Source: CAWCJL01 sp963795775 | Lineage (GTDB): Bacteria; Acidobacteriota; Terriglobia; Terriglobales; Acidobacteriaceae | Reading direction: 5' to 3' | DNA: 64,000 nt | Assembly: GCA_963795775.1 (NCBI GenBank) | Contig: CAWCJL010000005.1 | Location: 744,001-808,000 of the forward strand | Part shown: one piece after another, positions 57,362-64,000 of the stretch | Position numbering within the stretch: the first letter of the stretch is position 1 | How the letters are laid out: each line of letters starts with the position of its first letter | The notes under the pieces: model-generated | Told to the model about the DNA's origin: nothing | Seen by the model: the letters and a program-made list of their open reading frames with translations, nothing else | Databases searched by the model: none | Position numbers and translations under genes: made by a program

Positions 57362-58806
57362 TGGGTCTCTACCGGCAATTCGGTGGAGCGTTCACGTGCG
57401 GATCGCGGCGGCATGGCGGACGAAAGGTGCAGCCGCTTGCGTGTGCGCGCCGCTAGATGGCTCAGAATTACCCGCTGCACGTCGTGGACCACTTGATCGA
57501 GCGGCTGGGCGGCATCGATGACCACTGCCGAGCGGAGTTGGCGCGCCACTGCAAGGTAGGCCTGCTGCTGGCGCGCGAGTTCGTCGGGCGCGATCTCCTG
57601 CTTGCGCGCCCAGAGTACCTCCGGAGCCGCGTTGAGAAGAAGTACCAGGTCCGGCTCCGGAGCGACTCTGGCCATCAGGCGTAGCCACCACCGCGGGCCA
57701 CCGTAGCGAACACGCCGCGGATCGACCAGTAGGTCATAGGCGTAGCGATCAAAGAACACCAGGCTGCTGCGCATGAGCGCTGGCCGGACGCGCAGGAAGT
57801 AACCGCCGATGTAGTCGGCCGCCATGTACACGGCCCGGACCATGGAAGAGAGCGCGGAATAGGGCCGCTTTCCGTGGGGATCGGGAACAGCGGCCCCTTC
57901 TGCTGTCCGGGCTTTGAGCAGCTTGGGGCGTAGGTGGAAGCGGCGCACATCGCGAAAGGCAGGGCGGAAGGCTTCCGCGACAGCCTCTATGACCGAAGAC
58001 TTGCCGCAGCCGTCCGGCCCCATAAACGAGATCATCGCGCCAGTGGGCCGGAGCACCCGCCCGACATCGTGCAGGAACTCCCGCACACGGGAGACCAGCC
58101 GCTGGATTCCGGAGACGGGCGCGTCTTCCCACAGTTCCCGGCGGAAGATCTCGACATCGCGCATGAGCGGCGCCCAGCTATTCGAAGCGGCCATGGCGCG
58201 CAGCGCGCGAACCGTGCCCTCCTTCCAATAGCGGCGGAGCAGGGCATCGGCTCCGGCCGCGTCCTCGGCATAGAGCCGGGAAAGGCGATCGCCGTGCCGT
58301 GGGCCGAAGTCGCGCTTGTTCACGCGCTTGATCAGGTAATAGATGAACTCGTACGCCGCTCCGGGTATCCAGAAACCATTCGGGTGCCAGCGCCGGCTCC
58401 GTAACACCTCTTCTGCACGCAGCCAGAGCCGCCCGTAATGGCGGTAGTCGGCCGTTGCGTCGGGCTGCACAAAGGTGAGCGCTGTGCCCTGTTGCCCGGC
58501 GAGGAAGAAGGCCCGCGCGCTGATCTCGTGCGGGGTGGTCAGGAAGAGGCAAACCCCAGTCTCGGCCGCCACCTCACCGACCAGCCGGGGCACGCGCCGG
58601 AACTCTCTCGGCAGCACCATGAAGTCAATATCGGAGTCAAACTCCTGAGGCAGCCGGTCATAGCCGCTCAAAATGCAGAATGCACTACAGTCGCGCTCAA
58701 GACCGGTAAGAAGCGCGCGTGCGACCGCCTCCCGCCCGCCCGCGTCTATACCTCCCACCGGTAACCCCGCGGGCAACGAACTTTCGGATTGCAAGCCCAA
58801 GGACAT
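57358..58806 (-). CDS. fusion of nucleotidyltransferase-like and thymidylate-kinase-like P-loop domains
   Basis: A 482-residue two-domain protein. The N-terminal part carries the minimal nucleotidyltransferase signature with EFDSDIDFMV (Asp57, Asp59 and Asp61 could hold the metals) near residues 40-70. A linker of about 150 residues contains AAYEFIYYLIKRVNKRDFGP. The C-terminal half is a TMPK-like kinase: Walker A GPDGCGKSS (263-271), FFDRYAYDLLVDPRRVRYGG (DRx motif) and a lid ARKQEIAPDELARQQQAYL. It is too divergent and too long for a normal Tmk. It is operonic with the APH-fold kinase. Probable role: activation or phosphorylation of an unusual building block. Confidence 0.8.
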   Translation of the reverse strand: MSLGLQSESSLPAGLPVGGIDAGGREAVARALLTGLERDCSAFCILSGYDRLPQEFDSDIDFMVLPREFRRVPRLVGEVAAETGVCLFLTTPHEISARAFFLAGQQGTALTFVQPDATADYRHYGRLWLRAEEVLRSRRWHPNGFWIPGAAYEFIYYLIKRVNKRDFGPRHGDRLSRLYAEDAAGADALLRRYWKEGTVRALRAMAASNSWAPLMRDVEIFRRELWEDAPVSGIQRLVSRVREFLHDVGRVLRPTGAMISFMGPDGCGKSSVIEAVAEAFRPAFRDVRRFHLRPKLLKARTAEGAAVPDPHGKRPYSALSSMVRAVYMAADYIGGYFLRVRPALMRSSLVFFDRYAYDLLVDPRRVRYGGPRWWLRLMARVAPEPDLVLLLNAAPEVLWARKQEIAPDELARQQQAYLAVARQLRSAVVIDAAQPLDQVVHDVQRVILSHLAARTRKRLHLSSAMPPRSARERSTELPVETQ

Positions 58807-59121
58807 TCCTTCCGTGTTTCACCCTCGCCGGCCGCCCGATTCGACAAGGTTCGCGGTCTGCGGGTAAGCCAGATTGCTGGTCCAGATGACCGATTTCCGA
58901 TGACTGATCAGGACAGTAAACTGCTGGCCGGCTCGTCTCGTCAGCGGTGCTTGTGCTCGAGTTCAAAGGCGCCACCGCTGGTAGCAGTGTCACCGATCCG
59001 ATGGCGCAGAGCAAGCAAGAGCCGCAGCGCGTTGAGTACTATCGGGCATTCCTCCCGAACTGGAAAGGTGCACTGCCGTACTGCGGCGCCGGGTCGTCAG
59101 TGTTGTTAGACTGCCCACAGC
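58807..59121. other. 315-bp divergent gap, nothing assignable
   Basis: Between the NTase/P-loop gene (minus) and the GT4 (plus). A frame on the plus strand is open across much of it but has no family-like content and no ribosome site. No convincing -24/-12 or -35/-10 promoter was found on either strand. Confidence 0.4.
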
Positions 59122-60456
59122 ATGGGCACATCCGGCATGAAGATTCTGCTCTCGGCGTACGCCTGCGAGCCGCACAAGGGTTCCGAACCAGGCCTCGGCT
59201 GGAACTGGGCTCGCACACTCGCCCGGCAAGGGCACGACGTGCATCTGCTTACGCGCAGCAACAACCGCTCCTTTGTGGAGCCTGCGATTGCCGCCCAGGA
59301 TTTACCGATACGCACCACCTATTACGATCTGGCGGCACCGTTGCGGCGCTGGAAGCGCCTGCCCGGCGGGCTGCAAACCTATTACCTGCTTTGGCAAGCG
59401 GGTGCCGCTCGCGTAGCGAAAAAGCTGCACGCGGCCGAGCACTTTGACTGCGTCCACCACGTAACCTTTGCTTCCTTCCGCCAGCCTTCGTTCATGGGGC
59501 GGCTTGGCATTCCATTTCTGTTCGGCCCTGTCGGGGGCGGTGAAACGACCCCGGCGGCCCTGCGCCAAAGCCTGCCGGCCCACTCCCGCCGGGCCGAAGA
59601 TCTGCGCGATTTCGCCAACAAGCTGGTGGCCTACGACCCGCTGATGCGTTCCACTTTTGCGCGGGCGACCGTGATTGGGTGCACGTCGCCGGACACCCGC
59701 GCCCATATCCCCGCGCGCTTCGCAGCGAAGTGCCACACCCAGCTCGCGATTGGCATCGATGTTCCCGAGCGCGAAGTGCTCCCCGAGAGCGCAAGTGCGG
59801 ACGGCCCTCCGACCTTTCTCTTCGTCGGCCGCCTGATCTATTGGAAGGGCGTGCACCTGGCTCTGCGCGCGTTGGCGGAGGTCATCCGCTCCGTTCCCGG
59901 GGCGCGGCTCAAAATTGTGGGCCAGGGCGAGGATGCCGGCTGGCTCCGGCAGATCGCGGATCAGGCCGGGGTCGCGCCACACGTAGATTGGGCGGGCTGG
60001 CTGCCCCACGCCGCCATGGCTGAGGAATACCGCACCAGCGCCGCTCTGGTTTTCCCGAGCTTCCATGATTCCGGCGGCATGGTGGTCCTGGAGGCCCTGG
60101 CTGCGGGGCTCCCGGTTATCTGCCTCAAGCTGGGCGGCCCGGGCACGGTGGTTGACAGTTCCTGCGGGGTCGCGCTGGATACGGCCGGGCTGGACGAAGC
60201 ACAGGTGGTCCAAGGGCTGGCGGCGGCCATGTTGCGCTTTGCCCGTGACCGCGCCTGGCGCGAAGCTCTTTGTCGTGGCACGCTGCCGCGCGCCCGTCAG
60301 TTTACCTGGGAAGCGGCTGCGCGGCAGCTTTACTCCACCCTGCATGGGGTCGAAGAGGCCACCGCGTGGCCCGTGCTGGAGCGCGCGCAGGAGCAGCAGA
60401 GCGAATCTGGCTCTGAAGTAAGCAATCAAGAGCAGCCGCAGGTAACGAATTTTTGA
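59122..60456 (+). CDS. family 4 glycosyltransferase
   Basis: A 444-residue GT-B enzyme; ATG 59122 or the more family-like ATG 59137 (MKILLSAYACEPHKGSEPGL). Further motifs are HHVTFASFRQPSFMGRLGIP, FVGRLIYWKGVHLALRALAE, KIVGQGEDAGWL and FPSFHDSGGMVVLEALAAGLPV. The N-terminal SAYACEPHKGSEPG block marks a distinct GT4 branch frequent in EPS loci of soil bacteria. The last 40 residues are a Glu/Gln/Ser tail. Acts in repeat-unit assembly; donor unknown. Confidence 0.91.
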   Translation: MGTSGMKILLSAYACEPHKGSEPGLGWNWARTLARQGHDVHLLTRSNNRSFVEPAIAAQDLPIRTTYYDLAAPLRRWKRLPGGLQTYYLLWQAGAARVAKKLHAAEHFDCVHHVTFASFRQPSFMGRLGIPFLFGPVGGGETTPAALRQSLPAHSRRAEDLRDFANKLVAYDPLMRSTFARATVIGCTSPDTRAHIPARFAAKCHTQLAIGIDVPEREVLPESASADGPPTFLFVGRLIYWKGVHLALRALAEVIRSVPGARLKIVGQGEDAGWLRQIADQAGVAPHVDWAGWLPHAAMAEEYRTSAALVFPSFHDSGGMVVLEALAAGLPVICLKLGGPGTVVDSSCGVALDTAGLDEAQVVQGLAAAMLRFARDRAWREALCRGTLPRARQFTWEAAARQLYSTLHGVEEATAWPVLERAQEQQSESGSEVSNQEQPQVTNF

Positions 60457-60849
60457 GTTACTCTCAGCGGATTTCTATCCAGCTACATACGAATTTCAGC
60501 CTGTGACATACGACTAAGGTTGTAGAATCCGACGATGATTAAGGCGAGGAGAAGCTCGCCGTCTGTACCGTCGTAAGCTGAGAAAACCAACCTGGCTGTT
60601 CCTAAGTCCATGAGCTAGCGAGTAAAAACAGCTACGGCCGGGTTCGGATGGTTGGGAAGCTGGCTGAAATTTCATTCCTTTCTGTGAGTCAATACACGGT
60701 AGCCAGCGGAATAGGCAAACCGCGAGCAAGAAAGCCGGATCGTCTTTAGCAATCAGTTTGCGGTTCGGATTTGGATCGAAGAGTGAATTGCACTTAGTAA
60801 AAAGCGTCGAACAGGGAATTCATACCTGCGGGACCGGAGAGATCTAAAC
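60457..60849. other. 393-bp leader region before the giant surface protein
   Basis: AT-richer than its neighbours. It holds a GGCGAG/CTCGCC hairpin (60543-60560), a TTGCAC half-site (60788-60793) and GGAGAG seven bases before ATG 60850. Two weak GG-N10-GC matches exist (near 60711 and 60739), but neither has good -12 sequence. No gene is supported. Confidence 0.4.
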
Positions 60850-63800
60850 ATGGGATTGCGTATTTTTTCCAGAATGCACGCCGTGGTACTTGGCGGCCTG
60901 CTGCTGGTGTCTTCTGCTTTTGGCTGGGGCCAGGACGTAACATTTTCGCCTGCATCTATCACCTGGAATACGGTTCAGATCGGCCAAACCTCCAGTGTTA
61001 AATCGACCACTCTGACCAATAACCAATCGGTGCCGCTCACCATCTCCGGCATTGTGCTCCCGCTGGGCTCGGATTTCTCAGAGACCGCCACCACCTGCCC
61101 CATGGCGTCAGGCACGGTCGCTGCAGGCGGCTCCTGCACCATTTCAATCGCATTCCGGCCCTTGGCCCAGGGAACCCGCACCAGCCAGGTGACGGTAATG
61201 GATGACGCGCCCAGCGGCTCGCAGCAGGTGGGCCTCAGCGGCAATGGCGTCGTCGGTCCGGTGCTCTTCTCGCCCACTTCGGTCTCCTTCAGCAATACCG
61301 CGCCGGGCTCGGTGAGTTCTCCCCAGACGGTCACGCTGACTAATACGCTTTCCAGCGCAATCACCCTGACCAGCATCAAGATCAGCTGGCCAGTTCACGC
61401 AGACCAATACGTGCCCGCTCAGCCCCAACACCTTGGCCGCCGGCGCGAACTGCTCGTTCAGCATCAGCTTTGCGCCGACCGCGAGCGGCAATCCGACAGG
61501 CACTGTCTCGGTCGGCTACAACACCGGAACGACGACCTCATCTCAGCAGCTCTATCTTTCCGGCTCCACTCCGGTCAACTATGTGACCCTGACGCCGGCC
61601 AGCTATAACTTCGGCTCGCAAACCGTCAACACCACCAGCGCAGCGCAGAACTTTACCCTAACGAACTCCTACGGGAGCGCGATCACGCTGTCCTCGATCA
61701 CCACCTCGCTCGCGGATTACACGACCGGCGGCAACTGTCCGAGCAGCCCCAGCACCCTGGCCGCCAATGCGAGCTGCACCGTTTCGGTCACCTTTACGCC
61801 TTCCACCTCGGGGACGCGCAGCGCCACGTTGACGGTCAATCACACTGCGCCGGGCTCGCCGGCAAGCGCTTCGCTTACCGGCACTGGCACCACCACCGCG
61901 CCCTTGAGCAGCGTGACCTTTACGCCGGCATCGCTGTCCTGGGGCAGCATCCCGGTGGGCCAGACTTCGAGCACCAAGACCCTGACCCTGACCAACAATC
62001 AGAGCACGGCACTCACCATTTCGAGCCTGGCAACCGGTTCAGAGTTTGTGCAGACGGCGACCACATGCCCAACCGCTCCGGCCACCGTGGCCGCCAACGG
62101 TACCTGCACGGTGACGCTGGCCTTCCGTCCGTTGGCCCAGGGCACCCGTTCGGATTCTCTGACCGTTACCGACGATGGCCCGAATAGCCCGCAAACCGCC
62201 GCCCTGAGCGGAACCGGAAGCCTCGGGCCGGTGATCTTCTCGCCCACCTCGCTTGCCTTCCCGCAGACCGCCGCTGGCTCGAATAGCGCGGTCATGACGG
62301 CGACGCTGAGCAATCCGCAATCCACTGCGGCCTCGATCAGCGGCTTTACCATCAACGGACCGTTTACCCAGACCAACAATTGCCCCAGCAGTTTGGCGCC
62401 AAGTGCGTCCTGCACCGTCTCAGTGACCTTCTCGCCAGCCGCGGCCGGGAATCAGACCGGAACCGTCAACGTCAACCTGGGGAGCGCGGTCGAGCAGCTT
62501 TATCTCTCCGGGACAGCCACGGCCGGCAGCACCGGTGGGGTTACCTTCACGCCCGCTACGTACAACTTCGGCACGGTCGCTCCCGGTTCCAGGAGCACCG
62601 CGCACACCTTCACCCTCACGAACGGGCTGCAGTCTGCGGTCACCATCTCGTCAGTGACCTCCTCCACGGCCGACTTCACGCCGAGCAGCAGTTGTGGATC
62701 GAGCCTGGCGGCCGGTGCGAGCTGCAATATTGCCGTGACCTTCGCACCTGCTACCTCGGGAGCGAAGTCAGCTACACTGTCCGTGGTGGCGAGCGATGGC
62801 GGGAGCCCGCACACCGCGGCCCTTAGCGGCACTGGCGGCACGACCTCGACGGGCGGCGTCACGCTTTCGCCCAAGCAGTACAACTTCGGCAATCAAATTG
62901 TGGGCGCCACTGCAACCTCTACCCCCATTTCTCTGGCCAATGGCCAGTCCACCGCGCTCACCATCAGCAGCATCCAGATCGCGGCCCCTTTCGCGCAGAC
63001 CAACAACTGCGGTACTTCGCTGGCCGCCGGCGCAAGCTGCACAATCACGCTGACTTACAAGCCAACCGCGGCTGCGTACAGCACCGGTACCCTGACCATC
63101 ACCGACAACGCGAGCAGCAGCCCGCAAAGCATCCCGGTGACCGGAAATGGGATCGTCGCCGTAGGCATCGTGCCAAAGATTCCGGTCTACTTCTCCAACC
63201 AACTCGTCAACCACACCAGTACGCCGCAGACAGTGACGGTGACCAATAACCAATCCGTCACCCTCAACATCAGTTCGATTACCAGCACGCCCAGCTTCCC
63301 GGTTTCCGGCAACTGCGTGGGGGCGATTGCTCCCAACGCGAGCTGCACCATCAACGTGGCTTTCGATCCGCAGGCCGCCACCACCTACCAATCGACCGTG
63401 ACCATCAACGACGATGCTCCCGGCAGTCCGCAGACCTTTGGCGTCCAGGGCACGGGGATTCCCAATACGGTCGTGGTGAACGTGGGACCGTACAAGCCCT
63501 GTATCCTGCCCTCTTCTACCGTGCAGTACACGGCAACGGTGGTGAACAGCACCAATACCGCCGTGAAATGGTATGTCGATAGCAGCTATGGCGGCTCAAC
63601 CGGGGGCGGCACCATCACCCAGAACGGTCTCTATACGGCTCCGGCAACCACTGGCAGCCATACCATTCGCGCAGTTAGCCAGGCCGTTCCGAGTGCGAGT
63701 GGCACCAGTCCGACGACCATCACCAGCACGCCAGCCGTGAATATCTATCCCTACACGGCGTCGATTCTGCCCTCGGGTCAGCAGACCTTCCAGGCGCAGA

Positions 63801-64000
63801 TCTGTGGCGTTCCCCAGAGCGGCTCTTTGACCTACACGGTGGACGGGATCGCCGGCGGCAATGCAACCGTGGGCACGGTCACCAGCGACGGCGTGTACAC
63901 CGCGCCGACCAAGCCGGGCAAGCACTACGTCAAGGTTACGGATACGGCCGTGAACTCGAGCAGCACCGCAGTTGCGACGGTCTACTCGAACGTGGCCGTG
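60850..64000 (+). CDS. giant choice-of-anchor-D repeat surface protein, +1 frameshift, cut by window edge
   Basis: Secreted protein with signal peptide VVLGGLLLVSSAFGWGQ and at least seven tandem choice-of-anchor-D/ASH-like immunoglobulin repeats of about 105-110 residues. Recurring pieces are VTFSPASITWNTVQIGQTSS, SCTISIAFRPLAQGTR and SGNGVVGPV-type ends. The first frame loses the match at 61387; dropping one base (the T after ATCAGC) restores ISGQFTQTNTCPLSPNTLAA and an open frame to the edge (at least 1050 codons). From about 63470 the repeats change to a BIG2-like type (TVQYTATVVNSTNTAVKWYV). Such proteins are abundant in acidobacteria; probably surface adhesion or scaffold. No anchor is seen yet because the C-terminus lies outside. 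Confidence 0.85.

Overview
The window is GC-rich, densely coded bacterial DNA. The content points to an acidobacterium of the Terriglobia/Acidobacteriaceae type: very large secreted proteins built from BACON and choice-of-anchor-D modules, a DUF2079 membrane protein, and a sigma-54-rich exopolysaccharide locus. This placement is inferred from gene content; there is no rRNA in the window. I saw no tRNA, rRNA, CRISPR array, transposase or exosortase gene.

Layout. 1-1851: a periplasmic xanthine-dehydrogenase-type molybdoenzyme (Mo subunit cut by the window edge; Fe-S subunit with a Tat leader). 1935-4395: a small membrane protein, then divergent tyrosine/phenylalanine catabolism genes (hppD, phhA). 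4450-7242: a hexuronate-type MFS transporter and uronate isomerase (uxaC). 7593-11414: a four-gene sugar operon (GT2, left-handed beta-helix acyltransferase, wecB, NAD epimerase). 11456-18086: two sigma-54 activators, an epimerase, a DegT aminotransferase and a first priming glycosyl-phosphotransferase. 18350-34935: one long plus-strand run (giant BACON protein, DUF2079 protein, flippase, glycosyltransferases, acetyltransferase, O-antigen-ligase-type polymerase, asnB, formyltransferase). 35163-36902: a secreted beta-helix protein. 36995-47140: a minus-strand export operon (GH28-like secreted protein, Wza-like exporter, outer-membrane barrel, chain-length protein, tyrosine-kinase-like ATPase, deacetylase, two glycosyltransferases). 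47240-49987: a lower-GC patch with small hypothetical genes, a 27-bp direct repeat, DUF4279 and a SRAP peptidase. 50507-60456: a second sugar block (epimerase, WecG-type GT, second priming transferase, two GT4s, and an unusual APH-like/NTase-P-loop kinase pair). 60850-64000: the start of a giant choice-of-anchor-D surface protein.

How it fits together. Most of the window is a Wzx/Wzy-type exopolysaccharide factory. Priming transferases load the lipid carrier, glycosyltransferases and modifying enzymes build the unit, the flippase and polymerase process it, and the chain-length protein, kinase, Wza and barrel export it. Several operons are preceded by clear -24/-12 (sigma-54) promoters, and two sigma-54 activators with near-identical DNA-binding tails are encoded inside the locus, so I infer that the locus is a self-contained sigma-54 regulon. 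Its gene set resembles PEP-CTERM/exosortase-linked EPS loci.

Caution. Ten single-base frameshifts break otherwise good genes, and every one is a +1 insertion, which looks more like insertion-biased sequencing error than gene decay. I annotate those genes as single loci. All identifications were read by eye without database searches.
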